Source: an uncultured Bacteroidales bacterium
GTDB taxonomy: Bacteria; Bacteroidota; Bacteroidia; Bacteroidales; UBA932
Direction of reading: 5' to 3'
NCBI GenBank assembly: GCA_905236955.1
Contig: CAJOQW010000048.1
Coordinates: forward strand, 1-26,639
Length of the DNA: 26,639 nucleotides
Shown: positions 1-7,448 of the stretch, in pieces
How positions within the stretch are numbered: position 1 is the stretch's first letter
How the letters are laid out: every line of letters begins with the position of its first letter
Translations under genes and position numbers: made by a program
The notes under the pieces: model-generated
What the model was told of the DNA's origin: nothing
The model's input: the letters and a program-made list of their open reading frames with translations, nothing else
The model's database searches: none

Positions 1-935
1 ACTATCCTTGTGCCGTTATTTGGGTCGTTGATTTCGGCGGCATCGCTGATTATGAATTTCTTGCCTCCGTTTTCCAGATAGAAGATACCGGCGCTTACCT
101 TCGGTCCCATCGAACCGGATGCGAACTGGCCTTCCTCCAAATATCGCTTTGCTTCCGCCACGGTCATCTCGTCTATGTCCTTCTGGTCGGGCTTGCCGTA
201 GTTGAGACATACCTTTGGAACGTCCGTGAGGATGTAGAATTCGTCGGCATGGATCTGCACCGCGCAGAGCGAGGAAGCAAGGTCCTTGTCTATCACGGCC
301 TCCACACCCTTATGTCCGTAGTGTGTTTCCATCACAGGTATGCCGCCGCCTCCGATGGCGATGACGATGTTGCCCTTCCTTGCTAGATCTTCGATGATGT
401 CGATATTGTTGATCGCTATCGGAACGGGGGAGGGAACCACCTTGCGCCAGCCCCTTCCCTTGGAACTCTCATGGTAGGTGTCGCCGGTGATGATATGCAT
501 CTTTTCAGCCTCTTCCTTCGTGAGATACGGACCGACCGGCTTTGTAGGCTCCTTGAAATGCGGGTCGTCGGGACGCACCTGCACCCGGGTTATTATGGAA
601 ATGACGTTCCGCTGCAGGCCGTGGCGCTTCAGCACCTTTTCCATGGCCGTTTCGATCAGATATGCTATGGAGCCCTGCGTCTCTGCCACGCAGCCGTCGA
701 GAGGCATTGCCGGTATGTTGTACTTGGATGTGCCTGCTTCCTGCCTGAGCATGGCATTTCCAACCTGGGGGCCGTTGCCGTGCCCTATCACCACGTTGTA
801 GCCGTGCTGGATAAGGGGGATTATCTGTTCGCAGGCAAGTTCCACGTTTTCAAGTTGGGCGTGGAAAGACTTGTCCCTTCCTATTCTGAGGAGAGCGTTG
901 CCGCCGAAGGCGACCATTGCAAGGGGATTACTCAC
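1..935 (-). CDS. arcC: Carbamate kinase, 3' end cut by window edge
   Basis: Interconverts carbamoyl phosphate + ADP and carbamate + ATP in the cytoplasm; classically the last step of the arginine deiminase pathway. The reverse-strand translation opens with VSNPLAMVAFGGNALL, the N-terminal glycine loop of amino-acid kinases, and continues with HGNGPQVGN, GGGGIPV and, near the window edge, KFIISDAAEI. About 311 codons are present against a usual length of 310-315, so only the last few residues are missing. An in-frame TAA at 948-950 limits the start to GTG at 935 or ATG at 917; I chose GTG because it gives the usual few residues before the first strand. It lies 83 bases downstream of pyrB on the same strand and seems to have its own promoter (980-1011). 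An ornithine carbamoyltransferase may lie beyond the left edge, but this is not visible. Confidence 0.93.
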   Translation of the reverse strand, partial: MSNPLAMVAFGGNALLRIGRDKSFHAQLENVELACEQIIPLIQHGYNVVIGHGNGPQVGNAMLRQEAGTSKYNIPAMPLDGCVAETQGSIAYLIETAMEKVLKRHGLQRNVISIITRVQVRPDDPHFKEPTKPVGPYLTKEEAEKMHIITGDTYHESSKGRGWRKVVPSPVPIAINNIDIIEDLARKGNIVIAIGGGGIPVMETHYGHKGVEAVIDKDLASSLCAVQIHADEFYILTDVPKVCLNYGKPDQKDIDEMTVAEAKRYLEEGQFASGSMGPKVSAGIFYLENGGKKFIISDAAEINDPNNGTRI

Positions 936-979
936 GTTGATTGGTAGTTAAAGTTACGGTTATTATGTGTTATATGCCG

Positions 980-1011
980 TAAAGTTACTGAATCGTAAGC
1001 AATCTTCCAAA
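980..1011 (-). promoter_or_regulatory. Bacteroidota-type promoter upstream of carbamate kinase
   Basis: On the minus strand TTTG (1008-1011) is followed, after exactly 20 bases, by TAACTTTA (980-987). This is one mismatch from TAnnTTTG with consensus spacing to the -33 TTTG. It would start transcription near 975, about 40 bases before the GTG start. The same 9-mer GTAACTTTA recurs at 949-957, 31 bases further on, without a -33 partner. It may be a protein site or an accidental repeat. Confidence 0.5.
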
Positions 1012-1018
1012 AAAACCA

Positions 1019-2107
1019 TCATTCTGAAACAGGAATCTTGGAGTCACAATAGCAGCAGCGGATGTCTCCGTTATGTGACCTGTAGAACCTGTAGGGAATG
1101 CGCTCTGTGTTGCATATGCACTTGCGGTTGTGGCAGCGGGTCTCTTCGGGAACGCTCGTGACAGGCCTCTGGGGCATGTCGTGGGCTGGGTCTTGCTTCC
1201 ATTCCAGGAGCTTGCATATGAGGGCCATGCGTACGAACTTGCCGTTTTCTACCTGGCGGAAATAAGCCGCCCTCGGGTCATCGTCGACATCAGTAGCTAT
1301 TTCGTTGACCCTGGGGAGCGGATGGAGTACCTTCATGTCGGGTTTGGCCAGGGACATCTTGGCTGCGTTGAGCACGAAGCTGTCCTTCAGCCTTTCATAT
1401 TCTTCTTCGTCCAGGAAGCGTTCTCGCTGGACCCTTGTCATGTAAAGGATGTCGAGCGAAGGGATCGCCTCTTCAAGGGTGGTACATTCGCGGTAGTCGA
1501 TCCCGAGCCGGTCGCATACGTCTCGCTTGATGTAGCCGGGAAGACGAAGTTCGTTCGGGGCGATCAGTACGACGTGGATATCCTTGTACTGGGAAAGTGC
1601 CTTGATGAGCGAGTGGACGGTACGTCCGAACTTGAGGTCGCCGCAGAATCCGATGGTGATTCCGTCGATGCTGCCGCGTTCCCGGTGGATGGTAAGGAGG
1701 TCGGTAAGTGTCTGGGTGGGGTGGCTGTGCGAACCGTCCCCAGCATTGATTATGGGAACAGGAGACACTTCGCTGGCTGCGAGGGCCGTGCCTTCGATGG
1801 GATGGCGCATTGCGATTATGTCGGCGAAATTGGCCACTACGCGTATGGTGTCCTGGACGGTCTCGCCCTTGGATGCCGACGAATTTCTGGCGTCGGAGAA
1901 TCCGAGGACGTTTCCTCCGAGTTCCATCATGGCGGATGTAAAACTGAGCCTGGTACGGGTACTGGGCTCATAGAAGAGGGTTGCCAGTTTGCGGCCTTTA
2001 AGGCGCTCGCTGTATTCTGCCCTGTGGGCAATGATTTCTTCGCCGAGGGCGATGATCTCGTCGGTTTCTTTGCGGCTGAGGTCGGTTGGGTCGATGAGGT
2101 GTTTCAT
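1019..2107 (-). CDS. pyrB: Aspartate carbamoyltransferase with fused PyrI-type zinc domain
   Basis: Condenses carbamoyl phosphate and aspartate to N-carbamoyl aspartate, the committed pyrimidine step. The 362-residue product has STRTR (residues 49-53), SASKGET (77-83), HPTQTLTDL (129-137), GDLKFGRTVHS (156-166) and HPLPR (262-266), all standard catalytic-chain motifs. The catalytic part ends near residue 305, the usual length. A linker of roughly 20 residues leads to C325-x4-C330-x20-C351-x2-C354, which matches the zinc-binding C-terminus of the separate regulatory chain PyrI (C-x4-C, then C-x2-C). The roughly 100-residue nucleotide-binding domain of PyrI is absent. The start is ATG at 2107, overlapping the pyrE stop by one base (TAATG); the open frame upstream of it only reads over pyrE. 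Last gene of the pyr operon. I am sure of the enzyme; the role of the zinc domain is inferred. Confidence 0.97.
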   Translation of the reverse strand: MKHLIDPTDLSRKETDEIIALGEEIIAHRAEYSERLKGRKLATLFYEPSTRTRLSFTSAMMELGGNVLGFSDARNSSASKGETVQDTIRVVANFADIIAMRHPIEGTALAASEVSPVPIINAGDGSHSHPTQTLTDLLTIHRERGSIDGITIGFCGDLKFGRTVHSLIKALSQYKDIHVVLIAPNELRLPGYIKRDVCDRLGIDYRECTTLEEAIPSLDILYMTRVQRERFLDEEEYERLKDSFVLNAAKMSLAKPDMKVLHPLPRVNEIATDVDDDPRAAYFRQVENGKFVRMALICKLLEWKQDPAHDMPQRPVTSVPEETRCHNRKCICNTERIPYRFYRSHNGDIRCCYCDSKIPVSE

Positions 2108-2721
2108 TAGATTGTATCTCTGAATGTCAATATGGATTGTCTTTGTTCCTGGGATATATAATTTTCCTCCACCGCCACTTCGAGCAGCGTATCCAGGTCG
2201 GAAAGGGAGTGGTTTGTGCACCCGGCGGCTTCCAATGCTGCCTTTGCGCGTGCCGTACCATAGGTGAAGATACTCACTATGCCAAGCACTTCGGCTCCTG
2301 CATCCCTCAGGGCCTGGACGGTTTCGAGCGAGCTTACCGCCGTCGAGACGAGGTCTTCGACCACCACCACGCGGGTGCCGGGGGCCATCCTGCCCTCAAT
2401 CTTGTTTTGGCGACCGTGGTCTTTGGCCGAAGAGCGTACGTATCCCATTGGGAGATCGAGGATGCATGCGGCTATCGCGGCGTGTGCGATTCCGGCGGTT
2501 GCCGTGCCCATGAGCATTTCGGCCCGGGGGAAGGATTCCCTGATCGTGGAGGCGATCCCTTCCTCCACGCGTTTCCTTGCCTGGGGAGCCGAGAGCACGA
2601 GTCGGTTGTCGCAGTAGATGGGACTCTTCACCCCGCTAGCCCAGGTGAACGGGTCGTCGGGTCTGAGGAAAACGGCTCCTATGCTCAGGAGGTCGTGTGC
2701 GGTATTCTGTGCGAGTGTCAT
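2107..2721 (-). CDS. pyrE: Orotate phosphoribosyltransferase
   Basis: Transfers ribose-5-phosphate from PRPP to orotate, giving OMP. The 204-residue protein has FTWASGVKSPIYCDNR (25-40), GTATAGIAHA (72-81), the flexible catalytic loop with K100, H102 and IEG (108-110), and the PRPP loop VVVVEDLVSTAVSS (118-131). In most family members that loop reads STGGS or STGKS; here the two residues after ST are Ala-Val, an unusual change at the phosphate-binding turn. The length is normal. It starts four bases inside the end of pyrF (ATGA overlap) and runs into pyrB, so it is translationally coupled on both sides. Confidence 0.95.
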   Translation of the reverse strand: MTLAQNTAHDLLSIGAVFLRPDDPFTWASGVKSPIYCDNRLVLSAPQARKRVEEGIASTIRESFPRAEMLMGTATAGIAHAAIAACILDLPMGYVRSSAKDHGRQNKIEGRMAPGTRVVVVEDLVSTAVSSLETVQALRDAGAEVLGIVSIFTYGTARAKAALEAAGCTNHSLSDLDTLLEVAVEENYISQEQRQSILTFRDTI

Positions 2722-3422
2722 ATTCCGAGAAAGTCCTTTTTGATTGACTGATATGCCTGTACGGGGTCTGCAGCCCTGGTTATGGGGCGGCCTGTGACAA
2801 TGAAGTCCGAGCCGGCTTCACGTGCCATGGCCGGGGTAGTTATACGCTGTTGGTCGTCCCTGGCGGAGTCTGCGGGGCGGATCCCCGGGGTGACCGCAAG
2901 GAAGGCGGCGCCGCACCTGCGCTTAACCAGTGTTGCTTCAAGGGGGGAACAGACTACGCCGTCAAGCCCGGCATCCATGGCGTTCTCCGCGTAGGAAGCA
3001 ATCGTTTCTTCCATGGGGGAGGCTATGAGCAGCTCGTCACGGAGCATTCCGTCGCTGGTGGACGTAAGCTGGGTAACTGCTATGAGCAGCGGTCTTGTGC
3101 CATCCGGGCGGGTGAGGCCCTCCATGGCAGCCTTCATCATCTGCGAGCCGCCGGCTGCATGTACATTTGTCATGTCCACTCCAAGCCCGGAGAGGCTGGC
3201 CATCGCGCGCTTCACGGTGTTGGGGATGTCGTGTAACTTAAGGTCGAGGAATACGCTGCATCCCCTTTCCTTCACGGCTCTTACGATTGACGGGCCTTCC
3301 GAATAGAAGAGCTCCATGCCGATCTTGACGAAAGGACGTTCATCTCCGAAAAGATCCAGAAAAGCAAGCGCCTCGCCTCCGGTTGGGAAGTCCAAGGCTA
3401 TGATTACATCTTTAGCGAGCAT
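2718..3422 (-). CDS. pyrF: Orotidine-5'-phosphate decarboxylase
   Basis: Decarboxylates OMP to UMP, the last de novo step. The 234-residue sequence has the N-terminal strand IIALDFP (7-13), the catalytic Asp-Lys-x-x-Asp array in FLDLKLHDIPNTV (D60, K62, D65), TNVHAAGG (85-92), and the C-terminal phosphate-binding part TPGIRP and IVTGRPI. The length and motifs fit the bacterial short form (about 230 residues), not the longer PyrF subgroup 2. It overlaps the end of pyrD by 19 bases and the start of pyrE by four, consistent with one mRNA. Confidence 0.96.
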   Translation of the reverse strand: MLAKDVIIALDFPTGGEALAFLDLFGDERPFVKIGMELFYSEGPSIVRAVKERGCSVFLDLKLHDIPNTVKRAMASLSGLGVDMTNVHAAGGSQMMKAAMEGLTRPDGTRPLLIAVTQLTSTSDGMLRDELLIASPMEETIASYAENAMDAGLDGVVCSPLEATLVKRRCGAAFLAVTPGIRPADSARDDQQRITTPAMAREAGSDFIVTGRPITRAADPVQAYQSIKKDFLGI

Positions 3423-4315
3423 CCTATTATCTCTTTAAGTGATTGAATACCATACTTTTCCATGGTTATTGGGAGGTTTTCCACAATATCTTTGCAGGCA
3501 AATGGGTCCGCCAGGTTGGCTGCTCCAACCTGTACTGCAGTGGCGCCTGCCATCATCATCTCGAGCACGTCTTCGGCATCCATGACTCCGCCGCAACCCA
3601 TGATCGGTATCCGGCAGGCCGAGGCGACTTGCCAAATCATGCGGACTGCAATCGGGAATATCGCAGGACCGGAAAGCCCGCCGATACGTGCGGCGAGCAG
3701 GGGTTTGCGTGTGGCGAGGTCTATGCGCATTGCCGATACTGTGTTGATGAGCGTCAGCCCGTCTGCGCCCGCATCTTCACAGGCCCTGGCTATGGACGCT
3801 ATGTCGGTGACATTGGGGCTTAGTTTGACGAATACAGGAACAGTGGTCTCTTGCTTGACGGCTGCGGTTATCCGGGCCGCTTCCGTAGGATCGGTCCCGA
3901 AGGCCATGCCGCCGCCATGCACGTTCGGGCAGGAGATGTTGACTTCGATGATATCGCAGTGCGGACCGATGATGCGGGCGCAACTGCGGTAATCTTCTTC
4001 GGAGAAACCGCTGATATTGGCGATGACCGCCCCTTTGAAGATGCTGCGCAGGTTCGGGAGTTCGATTGCCGCGACATGCCTGGCACCGGGGTTCTGCAGT
4101 CCTACCGAATTGAGCATCCCGCACCGCGTTTCCGCTATGCGCGGCTGTCCGTTGCCTGAGCGTTCGATGGGAGTTGTTCCCTTTGTACTTATTCCTCCAA
4201 GTATGTTCAGGTCATAGAATTGCGCGATTTCCGATCCGAAACCGAAAGTGCCGCTGGCGGGGATGACCGGATTGCGCAGTTCCACTCCTGCAAGATTCAC
4301 CCTGGTGTCTACCAT
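3404..4315 (-). CDS. pyrD: Dihydroorotate dehydrogenase, class 1B catalytic subunit
   Basis: FMN enzyme oxidising dihydroorotate to orotate; class 1B works as a PyrD2-PyrK2 complex that passes electrons to NAD+. The 303-residue product has ASGTFGFG (20-27), GISTKGTT (41-48), the catalytic cysteine in NISCPNV (C129), NTVSAM and the FMN phosphate-binding GCGGV near the C-terminus. The open frame extends 113 codons upstream, but that part is a frame-shifted reading of pyrK. ATG at 4315 places MVDTRVNLAGVELRNP at the expected N-terminus and overlaps the pyrK stop by seven bases. The adjacent PyrK supports class 1B over 1A. Confidence 0.96.
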   Translation of the reverse strand: MVDTRVNLAGVELRNPVIPASGTFGFGSEIAQFYDLNILGGISTKGTTPIERSGNGQPRIAETRCGMLNSVGLQNPGARHVAAIELPNLRSIFKGAVIANISGFSEEDYRSCARIIGPHCDIIEVNISCPNVHGGGMAFGTDPTEAARITAAVKQETTVPVFVKLSPNVTDIASIARACEDAGADGLTLINTVSAMRIDLATRKPLLAARIGGLSGPAIFPIAVRMIWQVASACRIPIMGCGGVMDAEDVLEMMMAGATAVQVGAANLADPFACKDIVENLPITMEKYGIQSLKEIIGCSLKM

Positions 4316-5040
4316 ATCAGATCCTCCTTGTCGAATACGGGACCGTCGGCGCATACGCGCCTGGCCCCATTCCTGGTTATGAGCGTACAACCCATGCAGA
4401 TGCCTGTGCCGCAACCCATGCGTGCCTCGAGGCTGACCTGGCCGGGCTTTTCCGTGCCAAGGCACAGCGCCCTTTCCATCGGAAGGGGACCGCAGGCATA
4501 GAAGAGGTCGAAATCCAGCCCTTTCATGGCATCGGTTACAAACCCTTTGATACCCGTCGAGCCGTCCATGGTGGCGATCCTCACCTCGCCGAACTTCCCG
4601 AATTCCTTGTCGTAACACACGTCGGCTGCAGTATTGAAACCCATTACGCTGCATACCTCCACTCCTGAAGCCGTGAGTTCCTTCCCAAGATGGAAAAGGG
4701 GAGCCAGTCCCATCCCGCCGGCCGCCAGCAGCACTTTCTTGCCGCAGGCGCGCCCGGCATCGAAACCGTTTCCGAGGCCGGTGAGCACATCAAGGCGGTG
4801 CCCGGGTTTCATCTGCCCGAGCGCCCTTGTGCCCCTGCCGACGACCTTGTATAAGATGGTGAAGGTTTCCTCTGTCCTGTCCGCCACGGCGAAAGGCCGG
4901 CGGAGGAAGAATCCGTCAAGGCTGAGGTTCACGAATTGTCCGGGGCGGAGGATGCCGGAGGTGTTTCCGGAGAGTACAAGTTCGAATACTCCCAAAGCTA
5001 TCTCCTTATGCGAAACGATCGTGAACGGTGCTTTTATCAT
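4309..5040 (-). CDS. pyrK: Dihydroorotate dehydrogenase electron-transfer subunit (FAD, 2Fe-2S)
   Basis: Takes electrons from the FMN of PyrD through a 2Fe-2S cluster and FAD to NAD+. The 243-residue protein has an N-terminal FAD barrel with RRPFAV (47-52) and GRGT (68-71), an NAD-binding part with LLAAGGMGLAPL (104-115) and YACGPLPM (181-188), and C-terminal cluster cysteines C210-x4-C215-x2-C218-x11-C230, the PyrK pattern. The length is slightly below the usual 255-260. It overlaps pyrC upstream by four bases and pyrD downstream by seven. Confidence 0.95.
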   Translation of the reverse strand: MIKAPFTIVSHKEIALGVFELVLSGNTSGILRPGQFVNLSLDGFFLRRPFAVADRTEETFTILYKVVGRGTRALGQMKPGHRLDVLTGLGNGFDAGRACGKKVLLAAGGMGLAPLFHLGKELTASGVEVCSVMGFNTAADVCYDKEFGKFGEVRIATMDGSTGIKGFVTDAMKGLDFDLFYACGPLPMERALCLGTEKPGQVSLEARMGCGTGICMGCTLITRNGARRVCADGPVFDKEDLIW

Positions 5041-6155
5041 GATTGCCAGATTATTTTACCATTGTGCACCGTCAGAAGGCACCGTCCGAAGACCTTCCAG
5101 CCTTCAAAGGGTGTCGAGCGCCCTTTGGAAAGGAAGTCGCCGGGAGTGATGACATAAGGGTTGGTGACGTCGAAAACCGCCATGTCGTCGGTATCGGGAA
5201 ATCCGAAAATGCGCCTCGGGTTTTCGCTCATGAGGTCCACCAGTTTTTCTACCGGGATGATGCCTTTCCTGCAGAGGCAGGTAAACAGCACGGGGAAGGC
5301 CGTTTCGAGCCCCACGATACCGTTTGCCCCTGCTGCTTTCTCTTCGGCGGAATGCGGTGCGTGGTCGGTCGCTATCGCGTCGATGGTTCCATCGGCGAGA
5401 GCGGCCAGGAGGGCATCCCTGTCGGCTGCCGAACGCAGCGGCGGGTTCATGGTGAAACGCCCGCCCGGCATGCGGTCTTCTTTTGTGAGGGTCAGATAGT
5501 GGGGAGCGGTTTCGCACGTTACAGGGGCTCCGCTCTTCTTGGCCTGTCTTATGATTTCGATGCTTTCCTTGCTGGAGACATGGCATATGTGCAGCCTGGC
5601 CCCCGTCAGCAAGGACAGTTCGCAGTCGCGTTCCACCTCGCTCCATTCGCTGCGCGCGTCTTCCGGCGGGAAGGCGGTGTCTTCGCAGTGGGCGGTAATT
5701 ATCTTGCCGAGGGCCTTGGCGCCGCTCATGGCGTCATGCATCAGGGAACGGTCGGCTATGCCGCTGCCGTCGTCTGAGAAGCCTGCAACGTGCGGCGCCA
5801 GCTTCTCCATGTCCACGAGTTCCCGGCCTTTCCTGCCAAGGGTTATCGAGGCGTAGGGAACCGCTTCCACCATGGAGGAGGACCTGATTATGTCCAGTTC
5901 CATGGCAAGATGCCCCGGAGAATCGGGCACGGGGTCAAGGTTCGGCATGGGGCAAACAAGGGAGTAGCCTCCACGGGCTGCGGCCATGGAACCTGTGCGT
6001 ATCGTTTCCTTGTATTCCTGGCCCGGTTCGCGGAAATGAACGTGGAGGTCGGCCAGTGCGGGACAGGCGATGCAATCCTCGGGCTTATAAGAAAAACCGT
6101 CGTAAGACAAAGTTTCGGAGTAGATCCTGCCTTGCTTTACGACGGTAGTTTTCAT
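5037..6155 (-). CDS. pyrC: Dihydroorotase
   Basis: Zinc amidohydrolase that cyclises carbamoyl aspartate to dihydroorotate. The 372-residue protein has the metal motif DLHVHFREPG (H38, H40), GFSDDG (125-130), AHCE (H156), HICHVSS (H192) and ATDHAPHS (D264, H265), in type I dihydroorotase order. It is somewhat shorter than the common 420-430 residues, mainly through compact loops; all metal-site motifs I can place are present, so I expect activity. It is the first gene of the pyr operon, with a -7 box only eight bases before its ATG, and it overlaps pyrK by four bases. rocD ends 45 bases upstream on the same strand, so read-through from the arginine genes is possible. Confidence 0.95.
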   Translation of the reverse strand: MKTTVVKQGRIYSETLSYDGFSYKPEDCIACPALADLHVHFREPGQEYKETIRTGSMAAARGGYSLVCPMPNLDPVPDSPGHLAMELDIIRSSSMVEAVPYASITLGRKGRELVDMEKLAPHVAGFSDDGSGIADRSLMHDAMSGAKALGKIITAHCEDTAFPPEDARSEWSEVERDCELSLLTGARLHICHVSSKESIEIIRQAKKSGAPVTCETAPHYLTLTKEDRMPGGRFTMNPPLRSAADRDALLAALADGTIDAIATDHAPHSAEEKAAGANGIVGLETAFPVLFTCLCRKGIIPVEKLVDLMSENPRRIFGFPDTDDMAVFDVTNPYVITPGDFLSKGRSTPFEGWKVFGRCLLTVHNGKIIWQS

Positions 6156-6163
6156 TTCGAGTG

Positions 6164-6171
6164 CAAAGATA
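6164..6171 (-). promoter_or_regulatory. Promoter -7 box of the pyr operon
   Basis: Minus-strand TATCTTTG, an exact TAnnTTTG match, lies in the 45-base gap between rocD and pyrC. Only eight bases separate it from the pyrC ATG, so the leader would be about 3-5 bases. No good -33 TTTG is visible at the usual distance. Confidence 0.6.
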
Positions 6172-6200
6172 ATAATTATTTGCTTCCTGCACCCGGTATT

Positions 6201-7427
6201 TTACAGACTTTCAAAAACTTTCTTGATTATGTCTATGGCTTCGCCCAGTTCCTTCCCGCCAATTACGAGGGGCGGGGCGAAACGTATGATGTGACGATGG
6301 GTGGGTTTCGCCAGCAGGCCGGCATCGCGGAGCTTCAGGCAGATATCCCAGGCCTCTATGCCCTTCTGCGGCTCGGTGACCACCGCATTCAGCAGGCCCT
6401 TTCCGCGGACGAACTTGAAGAACGGGCTCTTGATCTTGCCGATTTCCTCGCGGAAGATGAGTCCCATGTCGTATGCATTCTCGGTGAGATGCTCGTCGCG
6501 GAAGACGCTCAGAGCTTCCACCGCAACCTTCGCCGCCAGGGGATAGCCTCCGAAAGTGGAGCCGTGCTCGCCGGGAAGGATGGTCAGCATTACCTCGTCA
6601 TTGGCGAGGACCGCACTTATCGGGAGCAGGCCTCCCGAAAGGGCTTTCCCTATGGTGACAATGTCGGGGTGGACTCCCTCATAGTCGCATGCCATCAGAC
6701 GTCCGGTGCGGCCTATGCCTGTCTGTACTTCGTCCGCAATGAAAAGGCACCCGTACCGTTGGCAGAGGTCATAGCATTCCTTTATGTATCCGTCGTGGGG
6801 CACGTAAACCCCCGCTTCGCCCTGGATGGGTTCCATAAGCATTGCCGCCACCTTGTCGCCTTTCTCTTCCAGGACCTTGCGTACCGCCTCGGTGTCGTCG
6901 TAGGGCACCCGTACGAAACCGGGGGTGAAGGGACCGTACTGCGAATAGCTTTCGGGATCGTTGGAGAGGGTGACTATGGTTATGGTGCGTCCGTGGAAAT
7001 TGCCGTCGCATACAATGATAAGGGCTTCGTTGTCGGGTATGCCCTTTACCTTGTAACCCCAGCGCCTGGCAAGCTTGAGGGCCGTTTCCACCGCCTCTGC
7101 TCCGGAGTTCATCGGAAGGAGTTTGTCATAACCGAAGAATTCCGTGGCGAATTTCTCGTAGGGGCCCAGGCAGTCGTTATAGAAGGCGCGGGACGTAAGG
7201 CAGAGCTTCTGCGCCTGGTCGGTTAGGGCCTTGACTATCCTGGGGTGGCAATGCCCCTGGTTGACGGCTGAATATGCGGATAGGAAATCGAAGTAGCGCT
7301 TGCCGTCCACCCCGTAGAGGTAGATGCCTTCGCCCCTCTCCAGCACTACGGGAAGGGAATGGTAGTTGTGGGCACCATACTTCTCTTCCATCGCGATGTA
7401 GTCTTCGGAAGTGAGTTTTTTCTCCAT
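6201..7427 (-). CDS. rocD: Ornithine aminotransferase
   Basis: PLP enzyme that moves the delta-amino group of ornithine to 2-oxoglutarate, giving glutamate semialdehyde (in equilibrium with P5C) and glutamate. The 408-residue protein is a class III aminotransferase with NYHSLPVVLERGEG (21-34), MNSGAEAVETA (106-116), the GNFHGRT loop (142-148), EPIQGEAGV (199-207), ADEVQTGIGRTG (231-242) and the PLP lysine K261 in TIGKALSGG. The length and the YGAHNY start are typical of ornithine aminotransferases rather than acetylornithine ones. It follows the guanidine-modifying hydrolase gene by 21 bases. The dehydrogenase that uses its product is encoded divergently at 8462. Confidence 0.95.
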   Translation of the reverse strand: MEKKLTSEDYIAMEEKYGAHNYHSLPVVLERGEGIYLYGVDGKRYFDFLSAYSAVNQGHCHPRIVKALTDQAQKLCLTSRAFYNDCLGPYEKFATEFFGYDKLLPMNSGAEAVETALKLARRWGYKVKGIPDNEALIIVCDGNFHGRTITIVTLSNDPESYSQYGPFTPGFVRVPYDDTEAVRKVLEEKGDKVAAMLMEPIQGEAGVYVPHDGYIKECYDLCQRYGCLFIADEVQTGIGRTGRLMACDYEGVHPDIVTIGKALSGGLLPISAVLANDEVMLTILPGEHGSTFGGYPLAAKVAVEALSVFRDEHLTENAYDMGLIFREEIGKIKSPFFKFVRGKGLLNAVVTEPQKGIEAWDICLKLRDAGLLAKPTHRHIIRFAPPLVIGGKELGEAIDIIKKVFESL

Positions 7428-7448
7428 GTCTGATTATTGTTTTGAGAG

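Noticed and set aside
471..947. Two plus-strand open frames antisense to carbamate kinase
   Set aside because: The minus-strand translation is a near full-length carbamate kinase, open through the window edge; the plus frames are shadows.
936..1018. Small RNA or attenuator between pyrB and arcC
   Set aside because: The gap holds promoter-like elements and a 9-base direct repeat but no convincing hairpin followed by a T tract.
1130..2110. A 326-codon plus-strand open frame antisense to pyrB
   Set aside because: pyrB motifs are unambiguous on the minus strand; the antisense product looks like a low-information mirror frame.
4316..4654. N-terminal extension of pyrD by 113 codons
   Set aside because: The extension overlaps pyrK in another frame and has no DHOD homology; the family N-terminus begins at ATG 4315.
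5790..7226. A 478-codon plus-strand open frame antisense to pyrC and rocD
   Set aside because: It mirrors high-GC codons of two well-supported genes on the other strand, spans their intergenic promoter, and its translation has no recognisable domain.
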